64,000 nucleotides of DNA, from the NCBI RefSeq assembly GCF_001866075.3, contig NZ_CP063356.1, positions 3,524,164 through 3,588,163 on the forward strand. Direction: 5' to 3'. Positions 17,322 to 26,170 of the stretch are shown here, in pieces. This stretch comes from Anaerobacillus isosaccharinicus (GTDB lineage: Bacteria; Bacillota; Bacilli; Bacillales; Anaerobacillaceae). Position 1 is the stretch's first letter. The number at the start of each line of letters is the position of its first letter. Made by a program: the position numbers and the translations under genes. The notes under the pieces are model-generated. The model had not been told where the DNA came from, did no database searches, and saw only the letters and a program-made list of their open reading frames with translations.

Positions 17322-19703
17322 ATGGGAGAAAAGAACGTCCAATTAACGATCGGAGGAATGACGTGTGCTGCGTGTTCTTCAAGGATTGAAAGAGTGCTAA
17401 ATAAACAGGAAAGTGTAACGGCTTCTGTTAATCTAGCAATGGAAAAAGCAACAATTAGCTTTGACCCTACGCAAACATCTTTAAAAGACATTGAAGGAAA
17501 GATCGAAAAGCTAGGGTTTGAAGTGAAAAAGACTAAATTAGAGTTAGATGTCAAGGGGATGACTTGTGCAGCTTGTTCTGCTCGCATTGAAAAGGTTGTT
17601 AATAAACTAGAAGGTGTCGTGCTTGCGACGGTTAATTTACCCCTTGAACGAGGTACGGTTGAATACGTAACGGGGGTAACTTCAGAAGAAGAAATTATAA
17701 AACGGATTGAAAAAATCGGTTTTCAAGCTTCTGTCCGAAAAGAAGAAAAAGAAGAGTTGTCTAAGGATAAAGAAGTAGCGCGCCAGAAACGAATGTTTTT
17801 GATCGCCCTAATCTTTTCTTTACCATTATTTGTAACAATGGTGGATCACTTTTACCCTGAAGAGATGCTTTTACCCCATTGGTTTATGAATGGCTATCTA
17901 CAATGGGCGCTTGCAACACCAGTTCAGTTTTACGCGGGACTACAATTTTATAAAGGTGCATTTAAGTCTCTACGTGGTGGTAGTTCGAACATGGATGTAC
18001 TTGTTGCAATGGGAACGTCAGCCGCTTACTTCTACTCAGTATGGCTTGTGCTACAAGGAGAGGTTTATCTTTTCTTTGAAACAAGTGCTGTGATTATTAC
18101 ATTAATTTTACTTGGTAAACTACTAGAAGCAAGAGCAAAAGGACGTACGTCGGAAGCAATTAAAAAACTAATGGGATTACAAGCAAAAAAAGCGATCGTC
18201 ATCCGCGATGGTGTAGAAAGTGAAATTGCCATTGAAGATGTTCGAATGAATGATGTTGTCGTTGTTAAACCTGGAGAGAAAATTCCTGTTGATGGGATTG
18301 TTGTTGAAGGGTATACAACGATCGATGAATCAATGCTGACAGGAGAAAGTATTCCTGTCGATAAAACGATTGATGATGAAGTCATTGGGGCAACGATAAA
18401 TAAGCATGGCTCATTTAAATTTAAAGCAACAAAGGTTGGTAAAGAAACAACTTTGGCGCAAATTATAAAAGTGGTCGAAGATGCCCAAGGATCTAAAGCA
18501 CCAATCCAACGTTTAGCAGATATTATTTCAGGTTATTTTGTACCTGTTGCTGTTTTAATTGCGGTGATCTCGTTTGTTACGTGGTATTTTATTCTTGGAG
18601 CAAGTTTCCAAGATGCCTTAATTAATTTTACTGCTGTTCTAGTAATAGCTTGTCCATGTGCCTTAGGTTTAGCAACACCAACATCGATTATGGTAGGGAC
18701 AGGTAGAGGTGCTGAAAATGGTATTTTGTATAAAGGCGGAGAGCATTTAGAGCGAGCTCACAAAACAGATACAGTTGTGTTAGATAAAACAGGGACAATC
18801 ACGAAAGGCGAACCTGAACTAACAGACGTGATCCCTGTACAAAATTGGGAAAAAGCAGAGTTGTTAAGGTTGGCAGCTTCCATTGAGAAGGGCTCTGAGC
18901 ATCCTCTTGGTCAAGCGATTGTGAAAGCAGCTAAAGAGAAAGACATTGTCCTAAGTAGCGTCGAACAATTTGAGGCCATTCCAGGACATGGGTTAAAAGC
19001 AGTTTTTGAAGGAAAGGAAGTCCTAATCGGTACGAGAAAGCTTTTGCGTGAAAATAGTATTGACTTTAAAGACCTTGAAGCTGAAATGACTAAATTAGAG
19101 TCTGATGGAAAAACAGCGATGCTTGTAAGTGTTAATGGACAATTAAGTGGAGTAATTGCTGTAGCTGACCAAGTAAAGGAAAGCTCTAAAGAAGCTGTCC
19201 ACCAATTAAAGAAAATGGGCTATACTGTGATTATGCTTACTGGAGATAATGAACGTACGGCCAAGGCCATTGCAAAGCAAGTTGATATTGATCATGTATT
19301 TTCAGAAGTATTACCAGATCAAAAGGCATTTAAGATCAAAGAATTAAAAGACCAAGGTAAGAAAGTTATTATGGTTGGGGATGGCATTAACGATGCCCCA
19401 GCGTTAGCCTTAGCTGATATTGGAATGGCAATTGGTACTGGTACAGACGTTGCCATGGAAGCTGCGGATATTACATTAATGCGTGGTGACTTGCGTTCCA
19501 TTCCTGAAGCGATAAAATTAAGTAGAGCAACCATGCGTAATATTAAGCAAAACTTGTTCTGGGCATTTATTTATAACTCAATTGGCTTACCAATTGCAGC
19601 CATGGGCCTACTGGCACCTTGGATTGCCGGAGCCGCGATGGCATTTAGTTCCGTTTCTGTTGTTAGTAACTCTTTACGCCTAAAACGCGTAAAAATCAAA
19701 TAA
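17322..19703 (+). CDS. copA: Copper-exporting P-type ATPase CopA
   Basis: P1B-1 ATPase pumping Cu(I) out of the cell, 793 residues. Two N-terminal metal-binding domains each carry G-M-T-C-A-A-C (near 12 and 79). The membrane CPC motif is in I-A-C-P-C-A-L-G (near 444). Phosphorylation site D-K-T-G-T is near 488, T-G-E-S near 345, the S-E-H-P nucleotide motif near 525 and T-G-D-N near 640. 19 bases after csoR, and followed at 36 bases by copZ. Here the order is csoR-copA-copZ, whereas in B. subtilis copZ precedes copA. Confidence 0.96.
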   Translation: MGEKNVQLTIGGMTCAACSSRIERVLNKQESVTASVNLAMEKATISFDPTQTSLKDIEGKIEKLGFEVKKTKLELDVKGMTCAACSARIEKVVNKLEGVVLATVNLPLERGTVEYVTGVTSEEEIIKRIEKIGFQASVRKEEKEELSKDKEVARQKRMFLIALIFSLPLFVTMVDHFYPEEMLLPHWFMNGYLQWALATPVQFYAGLQFYKGAFKSLRGGSSNMDVLVAMGTSAAYFYSVWLVLQGEVYLFFETSAVIITLILLGKLLEARAKGRTSEAIKKLMGLQAKKAIVIRDGVESEIAIEDVRMNDVVVVKPGEKIPVDGIVVEGYTTIDESMLTGESIPVDKTIDDEVIGATINKHGSFKFKATKVGKETTLAQIIKVVEDAQGSKAPIQRLADIISGYFVPVAVLIAVISFVTWYFILGASFQDALINFTAVLVIACPCALGLATPTSIMVGTGRGAENGILYKGGEHLERAHKTDTVVLDKTGTITKGEPELTDVIPVQNWEKAELLRLAASIEKGSEHPLGQAIVKAAKEKDIVLSSVEQFEAIPGHGLKAVFEGKEVLIGTRKLLRENSIDFKDLEAEMTKLESDGKTAMLVSVNGQLSGVIAVADQVKESSKEAVHQLKKMGYTVIMLTGDNERTAKAIAKQVDIDHVFSEVLPDQKAFKIKELKDQGKKVIMVGDGINDAPALALADIGMAIGTGTDVAMEAADITLMRGDLRSIPEAIKLSRATMRNIKQNLFWAFIYNSIGLPIAAMGLLAPWIAGAAMAFSSVSVVSNSLRLKRVKIK

Positions 19704-19739
19704 AGATCAAAATAATAATATTTAGGGAGTTGTTGAAAA

Positions 19740-19946
19740 ATGGTAGAAGTAACAATTTCAGTTGAAGGTATGAGTTGTGGTCATTGCAAAGCTGCAGTAG
19801 AAGGAGCTTTATCAAAAGTTGATGGTGTTGCTAGTGCAGAAGTTAATTTAGCTGCAAAAAATGTAACCGTACAATTTGATAGTGGCAAAGTAAGTGAAGA
19901 AAATCTTAAAAATGAAATTGAAGAAGCAGGTTATGACGTAGTCTAA
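19740..19946 (+). CDS. copZ: Copper chaperone CopZ
   Basis: 68-residue HMA-fold chaperone that passes Cu(I) to CopA. Binding motif G-M-S-C-G-H-C-K at 10-17, and the C-terminal E-E-A-G-Y-D-V of the family. AGGGAG ribosome site. Last gene of the copper operon, closed by a strong terminator. Confidence 0.95.
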   Translation: MVEVTISVEGMSCGHCKAAVEGALSKVDGVASAEVNLAAKNVTVQFDSGKVSEENLKNEIEEAGYDVV

Positions 19947-19968
19947 TCGTTACGTTACTTAATACAAA

Positions 19969-20003
19969 GGGAAGGAGGTGAGTATGCCTCTTTCTCTTTT
20001 TTA
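19969..20003 (+). terminator. Terminator after copZ that mimics a start site
   Basis: GGGAAGGAGG (19969-19978) pairs with CCTCTTTCTC (19987-19996) over 10 bp with two G-U pairs, followed by six T. The 5' arm looks like a perfect Shine-Dalgarno and the loop contains an ATG, so an apparent 27-codon frame begins here; the hairpin explains the sequence better. Confidence 0.8.
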
Positions 20004-20080
20004 CTTTAAATCGCGTTTTCTTTACAAATCAGGCAATTTTATTTTATTGTTGTATTATCTTTTATGAAGGTGGTTTTTTA

Positions 20081-20644
20081 GTGATCATTAAACGCTTTCT
20101 TATTATTTTAAATATCGTTGTCATCCTTCTATTTGTATGGATGGGACAAAAACAGCATGGATTTGAACTGAATAACGATCGCCCAACTTTGCCTTTAGTG
20201 GGCTACTTAGGACCATCCTTTAGTCTAGAGAGTTTCGATGGTGAACAAATATCCTATGATAATGACTTGTTAGCTTTAGGTAAACCAATATTGATAAATT
20301 TTTGGGCCTCATGGTGTCCCCCTTGCAAAGCCGAGATGCCAGATTTAGTTGAAGTGGCTCACCTTTTTGAACATGAAGTTACTTTTATTGGAATTAATGT
20401 AGCAAGTCAAGATAGTCTGAGTCAAAGTAAGGAGTTTCTAGCAAGATTTCATGTTCAATATATGAATTTAAAGGATCCAAATGGTGACGTATCAAGGTTA
20501 TATCAAGTACCTCCTATTCCTACCACTTTAGTGATTGATAAAGACGGTACAGTCGTTTATCGAAAACTTGGCGGTATGACGAAATCAGAAATGATTGCGG
20601 CTATTCAAAGAGGGATTGAAGGAGGAGAAACGAATGCTCAATGA
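20081..20644 (+). CDS. Membrane-anchored thioredoxin-like protein (TlpA/ResA type)
   Basis: Thiol-disulfide oxidoreductase facing outside the membrane. One N-terminal membrane helix (about 5-21), then a thioredoxin fold with active site W-C-P-P-C (Cys78/Cys81) and the cis-proline loop P-P-I-P-T-T near 148. 187 residues. The active site is CPPC, not the CEPC of B. subtilis ResA, so calling it resA would be too precise; YneN- or StoA-like roles are equally possible. GTG start after GAAGGTGG. It overlaps the next gene by 11 bases and lies just upstream of ccdC, which suggests a cytochrome c maturation or envelope thiol role. Confidence 0.8.
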   Translation: MIIKRFLIILNIVVILLFVWMGQKQHGFELNNDRPTLPLVGYLGPSFSLESFDGEQISYDNDLLALGKPILINFWASWCPPCKAEMPDLVEVAHLFEHEVTFIGINVASQDSLSQSKEFLARFHVQYMNLKDPNGDVSRLYQVPPIPTTLVIDKDGTVVYRKLGGMTKSEMIAAIQRGIEGGETNAQ

Positions 20645-21245
20645 GTTAGATGGAGTACAGTTAGGGCCAATTTTCTTATCATTCTCTATCCTAAGTTTAG
20701 GTGTTAGTATGTTGTTTGCATATATTGCATTTGCATACCTTGTAAAGAAAAATGCGCCTAGTATAAGTAATAGAGCTCTTAACACAATTCAAACCAGTGG
20801 CCTTATCTTCTTGGTAACCTATAAATTAATGCCATTTATGATGCATCCTTCTTACTTATTGTCACCTTCAAAACTACTCATCTACGCAGGTGGACCTTTT
20901 GCCGTACAACTGTCTGCATTAGTGTCACTCATTTATTTTTCCTATTGTTTTTATAAGGAGAAGTGGTCGTTTAAATTAGTCGATTATCTGGCTATTTCTG
21001 GTTATATTTTTTTAATTTTAGATAGTATTTTGATTAAAAAATACGGAACTGTGACGCCTCTTCAAATAGGATTTACTATTGAGGGGGTCATGTATCATCC
21101 TCTAAACCTATATCACTTGGTATTATATAGTCTTTTTTTCGTCACATTATTTACATTATTAAGAGGCCAAAAATCAGGGGTTTTAGCAGTAATCCTCTTT
21201 ATTGCTTACTTTTTCATAAAAGCGCTCATTAGCCCCTTCATGTAA
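20634..21245 (+). CDS. Six-helix membrane protein of unknown function
   Basis: 203 residues from the ATG at 20634, which follows GGAGGAGA inside the preceding thioredoxin gene; the longer frame from 20595 has no support. Six hydrophobic segments are visible (about 10-35, 48-68, 80-103, 112-130, 152-171, 178-200). A Y-H-P-L-N-L-Y-H motif precedes segment 5 and faintly recalls Lgt-type proteins. It has a single cysteine, so it is not CcdA, which needs a pair. Overlap with the thioredoxin-like gene suggests they act together at the membrane. Confidence 0.7.
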   Translation: MLNELDGVQLGPIFLSFSILSLGVSMLFAYIAFAYLVKKNAPSISNRALNTIQTSGLIFLVTYKLMPFMMHPSYLLSPSKLLIYAGGPFAVQLSALVSLIYFSYCFYKEKWSFKLVDYLAISGYIFLILDSILIKKYGTVTPLQIGFTIEGVMYHPLNLYHLVLYSLFFVTLFTLLRGQKSGVLAVILFIAYFFIKALISPFM

Positions 21246-21332
21246 TCAAATCATTGAAATTTTTTAATAAAATAAAATAGGTTATGTTATAATTATGGAT
21301 ATAGTTTTTTTAGAAAAAGGAGGTCCAGCTTT

Positions 21333-21851
21333 ATGACCTATTTAGCAACTGGGGTTGCCATTTTTATGGCTTTTATGGCTTTTTTTATAAGAATGAGGGC
21401 AACAAAGAAACCGGCCACAGTCAAGAAAATTGTTTTACCACCGATGTTTATGTCAACTGGTTTTCTTATGTTTTTATATGAACCAGCTCAAATAAGCTAT
21501 CTTCAGGTAGCAGAGGCATTAGCTGTAGGGTTGTTTTTTTCATTATTTTTAGTGAGAACTTCAAAGTTCGAAATTAAAGAAAATCAAATATACTTAAAGA
21601 AAACAAAAGCGTTCTTATTTATTTTAATTGGACTTTTACTTGTTCGTTTGATTTTAAAGCATATTTTAGGCTACTACATTGACCCAATTCATTTAAGTGG
21701 AATGTTCTTTATTGTTGCTTATGGAATGATTGTTCCTTGGCGTATTTCTATGTATATGGGCTTTAAAAAGCTCGAGAAAGAGCTAAAGAAAGAGCTAAAG
21801 AACGAAAACCAAGTAACTAAATCTGTTGAAGAGGCAGTTGTTACAAATTAA
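21333..21851 (+). CDS. ccdC: Cytochrome c biogenesis-associated protein CcdC (YneJ)
   Basis: Membrane protein of 172 residues with four or five helices. It matches the CcdC family in the N-terminal A-x-F-x-x-F-I-R-M-x-A-x-K-K-P-A-x-V-K-K-I-x-L-P-P-x-F-M-S-T-G region and in the later G-M-F-F-I-x-A-x-x-M-I-V-P-W-R. In B. subtilis it follows ccdA; its biochemical role is not known. AAAGGAGG ribosome site. The C-terminal 25 residues (E-K-E-L-K-K-E-L repeats) are a charged tail. ccdA is not in this window. Confidence 0.85.
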   Translation: MTYLATGVAIFMAFMAFFIRMRATKKPATVKKIVLPPMFMSTGFLMFLYEPAQISYLQVAEALAVGLFFSLFLVRTSKFEIKENQIYLKKTKAFLFILIGLLLVRLILKHILGYYIDPIHLSGMFFIVAYGMIVPWRISMYMGFKKLEKELKKELKNENQVTKSVEEAVVTN

Positions 21852-21901
21852 AAAACAAGCTACCTACTTGTGAAGAGACACAAAGTAGTAGCTTGTTTTT
21901 T
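21851..21901 (+). terminator. Terminator after ccdC
   Basis: ACAAGCTAC-TACTTGTG pairs with CACAAAGTA-GTAGCTTGT with small bulges, followed by TTTTTTC. The mirrored A-run allows use from the opposite strand too. Confidence 0.88.
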
Positions 21902-21921
21902 CATGTAGGGAGCGAGAATAT

Positions 21922-21985
21922 GTAACTATAGTTTTTATAGCACTCTAGCACATTTAAGGTGCTAGAACATGCTATTTGTAGTTAC
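21922..21985. repeat. Nested inverted repeat at the 3' end of yneK
   Basis: Three collinear arms pair in order: GTAACTA with TAGTTAC, ATAGCA with TGCTAT, and CTAGCAC with GTGCTAG, separated by short internal loops. The outer arm contains the yneK stop codon. There is no T-tract on either side, so it is not a simple terminator; it may stabilise the yneK mRNA 3' end. Confidence 0.55.
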
Positions 21986-22407
21986 AAGTACTGGCTATAT
22001 GCAGACCTATCAATATTCTTTTCAGTCAGTTTCTTAACTAAAAATTTATGATCTCGCTTTGGTGTTGCTAAGCAATAGCCTTTAATGATGTAGTCTCTCG
22101 TAATAAGCTCTGCGTTATCTTCTAATGCGAGCTCACCAATTTTTCCTTTAATTTTATCTCTAGCAACGTCTCTAAAAAGAGAGGGAACTGGTTCAACTAA
22201 TTCTTCTAGAAAAGCTTTACCTTCCTCATCCCATAAGGATTTCGTCTGTTCAATATAGTAATCTTGCCAGTCAAGAATTGACTTTCCATCTGCTTTTGGC
22301 ATCTTTTTTAAGAACTTTCGAAACATAAAATAGCCGCCAATCGACATAAGTACAAAAATAAAAACTGACCAAAAAAGCATGAACCACATGAAATATTCAT
22401 TTGGCAT
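21982..22407 (-). CDS. yneK: YneK family protein (DUF2621)
   Basis: 141 residues: one N-terminal membrane helix (about 6-28), then a soluble charged domain with the conserved L-D-W-Q-D-Y-Y and a Pro-rich V-E-P-V-P-S-L-F-R segment. Matches B. subtilis YneK and lies next to ccdC as there, but on the opposite strand. Function unknown. I start at the ATG at 22407, preceded by AGAGGTGA; the in-frame upstream extension to 22506 has no ribosome site and no conservation that I recognise. Confidence 0.82.
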   Translation of the reverse strand: MPNEYFMWFMLFWSVFIFVLMSIGGYFMFRKFLKKMPKADGKSILDWQDYYIEQTKSLWDEEGKAFLEELVEPVPSLFRDVARDKIKGKIGELALEDNAELITRDYIIKGYCLATPKRDHKFLVKKLTEKNIDRSAYSQYL

Positions 22408-22580
22408 TTCAAAGTCACCTCTAAATAGTTTGCAATTTATAACTTTCATAATTGTCATTATTATGTTGTCATTATGAAAGTCACTCAATAAAAAATATTG
22501 TAGCATAAAAAAGTGTGAGAATGTTAATTTGATGTTTCCAATCCCAATACATAGTTATTTAGTACTAAAAAATAACAAAA

Positions 22581-22594
22581 AGAAAGCGTTTCCA
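22581..22594. promoter_or_regulatory. cre-like site upstream of megL
   Basis: AGAAAGCGTTTCCA fits TGWAANCGNTNWCA at 12 of 14 positions, 60 bp before megL. It may be a CcpA site or chance. Confidence 0.3.
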
Positions 22595-22652
22595 TTTAGG
22601 TTTTTCTAAGCATATGGTATAAATATAAGGTAGAGAAAGAGGAGGAGAAAAA

Positions 22653-23846
22653 ATGGAGAGAAAATACAAACATTTTGAAACAAAGGTCATTCACGCAGGT
22701 TATGATTCAAAAGAGCATTTAAACAGTTTATCGACACCGATTTATCAAACATCAACGTTTACGTTTGATACGGCAGAACAAGGGGAACGCTTTTTTGCTG
22801 GTGAAGAAAAAGGATACATTTATTCTAGATTAGGAAACCCAACCGTTTCAGTTTTACAAGAAAAAGTAGCTGAGATTGAAGAAGGTGAAGCTTGTTTAGC
22901 CTTTGGTTCAGGTATGGCAGCAATTTCTGCAGTACTTCTCTCATTAACGAAAGCAAATGATCATGTACTTGTCTCTCAAGGTGTTTATGGTTGTACTTAT
23001 GGCTTATTAAAATTGATGGAAGAAAAATATAATGTGTCTCATGATTTTTCATTTATGGAAAATGAAGAGCAAATTCGAACATTCATTAGACCTGAAACAA
23101 CTTGCATTTACATTGAAACTCCAATTAACCCAACAATGAAATTGATTGATCTAGAAATGGTCGTAAAAGTGGCCAAGGAACATAACATTCCGGTTGTCGT
23201 TGATAATACATTCTGTTCCCCTTATTTACAAAAACCACTAGTAATAGGTTGTGATGTGGTCATTCATAGTGCGACAAAGTATATTTGTGGTCACGGTGAT
23301 GTGGTTGCAGGGTTAGCCATTGCTAGCCAGGAGCTAATTAGCAAAATCGCTATGACGACCCAAAAAGATATTGGTGGCATTTTAGCTCCTTTTGACGCTT
23401 GGTTGTTACTTAGAGGGCTAAAAACATTGCCGATTCGTATGGACAGACACTGCGATAATACGACAAAACTTGTAGAGTGGATGAAAAATGAACCACAAAT
23501 TAAATCAGTTTATTATCCAGGAGATGAAAACCATCCTGACTATGGAATTATGAAAAAACAAATGAAACATGGTGGAGGTCTCTTCTCTTTTGAGCTTGAC
23601 GGGACTAAACAGCAAATCCAACGCTTTATGAATGGTTTGAAGATGATTAAGATCGCTGTTAGTTTAGGCGATGCTGAAACATTAATTCAACATCCAGCCA
23701 CAATGACTCATTCAGTTATTCCTGAGGACGTAAGATTATCGATGGGAATTACTGATCAACTTATTCGTTTATCTGTGGGACTTGAATCTTGGGAAGATAT
23801 TCGTGATGATATTAAACAAAGTCTTGATCAAATGAAAAAAAACTAA
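22653..23846 (+). CDS. megL: Methionine gamma-lyase (Cys/Met PLP enzyme)
   Basis: Cleaves methionine to methanethiol, 2-oxobutyrate and ammonia; 397 residues. PLP lysine at 209 in H-S-A-T-K-Y. The V-Y-G-C-T motif (Cys114) is the hallmark that separates methionine gamma-lyases from cystathionine gamma-synthases and lyases. Y-I-Y-S-R-L-G-N-P-T near 55-64 is the family cofactor loop. ATG with GAGGAGGAG upstream. Monocistronic, with its own terminator. Homocysteine or cystathionine activity cannot be excluded. Confidence 0.87.
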   Translation: MERKYKHFETKVIHAGYDSKEHLNSLSTPIYQTSTFTFDTAEQGERFFAGEEKGYIYSRLGNPTVSVLQEKVAEIEEGEACLAFGSGMAAISAVLLSLTKANDHVLVSQGVYGCTYGLLKLMEEKYNVSHDFSFMENEEQIRTFIRPETTCIYIETPINPTMKLIDLEMVVKVAKEHNIPVVVDNTFCSPYLQKPLVIGCDVVIHSATKYICGHGDVVAGLAIASQELISKIAMTTQKDIGGILAPFDAWLLLRGLKTLPIRMDRHCDNTTKLVEWMKNEPQIKSVYYPGDENHPDYGIMKKQMKHGGGLFSFELDGTKQQIQRFMNGLKMIKIAVSLGDAETLIQHPATMTHSVIPEDVRLSMGITDQLIRLSVGLESWEDIRDDIKQSLDQMKKN

Positions 23847-23859
23847 TGAGGATTAAAAA

Positions 23860-23893
23860 AGAGCGATGCTGTAACTTTACAGTATCGCTTTTA
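23860..23893 (+). terminator. Terminator after megL
   Basis: AGCGATGCTGTAA / TTACAGTATCGCT hairpin followed by TTTTAT. Confidence 0.85.
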
Positions 23894-24050
23894 TATTGGT
23901 ACAATTTTCGAGGGGAATCAATAAAAAAAGATCATCATTTGAAAAACTACAACGATCATTGCTTAATTAATGTCCTCTTGAGGTAAAATAAACATTATGG
24001 TTAAGAAAAATTGCCAATGGCAATAAGAGAAGAAGGGAAGTTGAACAACT

Positions 24051-25463
24051 ATGTCAAAACAACAAATCGGAGTTGTCGGAGTTGGGGTTATGGGAAAAAG
24101 TCTTGCCCTCAATTTTGAAAGTAATGGCTTTTCCGTTGCTATTTATGATATAGCAAAAAAAACAATCGACGAGCTCTTGATTGAACATAAAGATAAAAAC
24201 ATGATCGGAACAGTTGATGTGAAGGAATTTGTCAATTCTTTAGAAACACCAAGAAAAATATTATTAATGGTAAATGCTGGTGAAATTACTGATAAAGCCA
24301 TTAACTCTTTGGTACCTTATTTAGAAACAGGCGACATTCTCATTGATGGGGGAAATACATACTTTGAAGATACAATTCGTCGAAATAAATTTCTAGCAGA
24401 AACGGGGATTAACTTTATTGGTGCTGGAGTTTCAGGTGGGGAAGAAGGAGCATTAAAGGGACCGGCGATTATGCCTGGTGGGCAAAAAGAAGCTTATGAA
24501 AAAGTTCAAGACATGCTTGAGAAGATCTCAGCTAAGGTCGACGGTGAACCATGTTGTACTTACATTGGTCCAGACGGAGCAGGACATTACGTAAAGATGG
24601 TTCATAACGGAATTGAATATGGGGATATGCAGTTAATTTGTGAAGCCTACTTTTTTCTGAAACATACGTTAGATTTAAGTGCCGACGAACTTCATCAAAC
24701 GTTTTCAGAGTGGAACAAAGGCGAACTAGATAGTTATTTAATCGAGATTACAGCAAATATTTTTAAGAAAATCGATGAAGAGACAGGAAAACCTTTAGTC
24801 GATGTTATATTAGATACGGCAGGGCAAAAAGGGACAGGAAAATGGACAAGTGTAAGTGCTCTTGATCTTGGCGTTGCATTACCAATCATCACAGAATCTG
24901 TCTTCGCTCGCTTTCTGTCTGCAATAAAAGAAGAGCGGGTCCATGCAAGTACGATTTTAAAAGGCCCAGAAAAGCCGTCCCTCAATGTGGAAAAAGCTGA
25001 TCTGATTGAAGCTGTTCGAAAAGCCTTGTATATGAGTAAGATCTGTTCGTATGCTCAAGGCCTAGCACAATTAAAAGCGGCATCCCAAGAGTACCAATGG
25101 AATTTAGATATTGGAAGCATCACAATGATTTGGAGAGACGGTTGTATTATTCGGGCGCGTTTTTTACAAAACATTAAAGAAGCTTATGATGCCAATCCTA
25201 ACATGGCAAACTTATTATTAGATCAGTACTTTAAAAAAATCGTCATTTCCTACCAAGGTGCTTTACGTGATGTCATCTCGATTGCAGTACAGCATGGTAT
25301 TCCAGTGCCTGCATTCTCAGCGGCACTTTCCTACTATGACAGCTATCGTTCAGCAACGTTACCAGCAAATCTTCTGCAAGCACAACGTGACTATTTCGGA
25401 GCCCATACTTATCAGCGATTTGATAAAGCAGGATCATTTCATACGAATTGGTTAGACAAGTAA
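24051..25463 (+). CDS. gndA: 6-phosphogluconate dehydrogenase, decarboxylating
   Basis: Oxidative pentose phosphate pathway: 6-phosphogluconate to ribulose 5-phosphate with reduction of NAD(P). 470 residues. Rossmann motif G-V-G-V-M-G near 9-14, then D-G-G-N-T near 102-106, G-A-G-V-S-G-G-E near 126-133, catalytic H-N-G-I-E-Y region with K-M-V-H-N near 186, and the C-terminal H-T-Y-Q-R. It converges on zwf, the preceding enzyme of the pathway, with a shared terminator and the small cyclase gene between. Confidence 0.95.
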   Translation: MSKQQIGVVGVGVMGKSLALNFESNGFSVAIYDIAKKTIDELLIEHKDKNMIGTVDVKEFVNSLETPRKILLMVNAGEITDKAINSLVPYLETGDILIDGGNTYFEDTIRRNKFLAETGINFIGAGVSGGEEGALKGPAIMPGGQKEAYEKVQDMLEKISAKVDGEPCCTYIGPDGAGHYVKMVHNGIEYGDMQLICEAYFFLKHTLDLSADELHQTFSEWNKGELDSYLIEITANIFKKIDEETGKPLVDVILDTAGQKGTGKWTSVSALDLGVALPIITESVFARFLSAIKEERVHASTILKGPEKPSLNVEKADLIEAVRKALYMSKICSYAQGLAQLKAASQEYQWNLDIGSITMIWRDGCIIRARFLQNIKEAYDANPNMANLLLDQYFKKIVISYQGALRDVISIAVQHGIPVPAFSAALSYYDSYRSATLPANLLQAQRDYFGAHTYQRFDKAGSFHTNWLDK

Positions 25464-25490
25464 TAGCGCGACTGACGCTCTAAATAGTAC

Positions 25491-25541
25491 AAAAAGGAGC
25501 GATCTCATCGGGACTGATGTCCATTAAGATCGCTCCTTTTT
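25491..25541. terminator. Bidirectional terminator between gndA and the cyclase/zwf unit
   Basis: AAAAAGGAGCGATCT pairs with AGATCGCTCCTTTTT, a perfect 15-bp stem with A-run and T-run on opposite sides, serving both convergent units. Confidence 0.9.
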
Positions 25542-25549
25542 CATTTAAA

Positions 25550-26170
25550 TTAAACATTTAACCCTTCAAACAAAAGAACACGGGCAGGTGCAGCGTCTGT
25601 GCCAATTAATTTCAAAGGTGCAGCTACCATAAAGTAAGGTCCTTCTTTGACCTCTTTTAGTTGTAAACCTTCAATGACAATAATGCCACTACCAAATAAC
25701 GTTTTATGAGTTGGATGTCCTTCTTGGCTTCGTTCCACACCAAGCGCATCAATTCCGACACCACGAATTTTTTTCTCAGCTAAAAGCTTTGCGCTACATT
25801 CAGCTAGATAGACAAATTCAAAATTAAATTCTTCATCGTAAGAATTTTTTGTTTTAAACAAAATAAAATCATTTGCTTCGATATCGAAGCGTTGAAGATG
25901 ATCTTGTGTGATCCCACCATCTACTTCAGAGAGATCCAGTACTTTACAAGCCCCAACGAGTTTTTCTAAATCCAGTGTTTCAAATGTTTCACCCTCATTA
26001 ATCATGTGTAGAGGCGCATCAATATGCGTTCCGGTATGAACATCGATAGATAGTCTTGACTCCGTTACATGAGCGTTAGTTACCTGCTCCAACTTCGGTT
26101 GCTTTTCTGGCTTATTTTTATAAACTGGCATTCCTTCATAAATCGGAACCGTAATATCATACATTTTCAT
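25550..26170 (-). CDS. Cyclase-family metal hydrolase (kynurenine formamidase-like)
   Basis: 206 residues with the family metal motif H-T-G-T-H-I-D-A-P-L-H near 45-55 and the later G-I-D-A-L-G-V-E region. The fold is that of KynB and related Mn/Zn hydrolases acting on formamides, lactones or cyclic compounds. It overlaps zwf by 14 bases and is translated after it. Coupling to zwf makes a sugar-lactone or similar substrate conceivable, but a kynurenine role has no support from neighbours. The specificity is unknown. Confidence 0.8.
   Translation of the reverse strand: MKMYDITVPIYEGMPVYKNKPEKQPKLEQVTNAHVTESRLSIDVHTGTHIDAPLHMINEGETFETLDLEKLVGACKVLDLSEVDGGITQDHLQRFDIEANDFILFKTKNSYDEEFNFEFVYLAECSAKLLAEKKIRGVGIDALGVERSQEGHPTHKTLFGSGIIVIEGLQLKEVKEGPYFMVAAPLKLIGTDAAPARVLLFEGLNV

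Noticed and set aside
19984-20067. 27-codon gene with an ideal ribosome site
   Set aside because: The ribosome site and ATG form the arm and loop of a 10-bp terminator hairpin with T6 right after copZ.
20634-21245. Six-helix protein as CcdA
   Set aside because: CcdA needs two conserved membrane cysteines; only one cysteine is present and the helix motifs differ.
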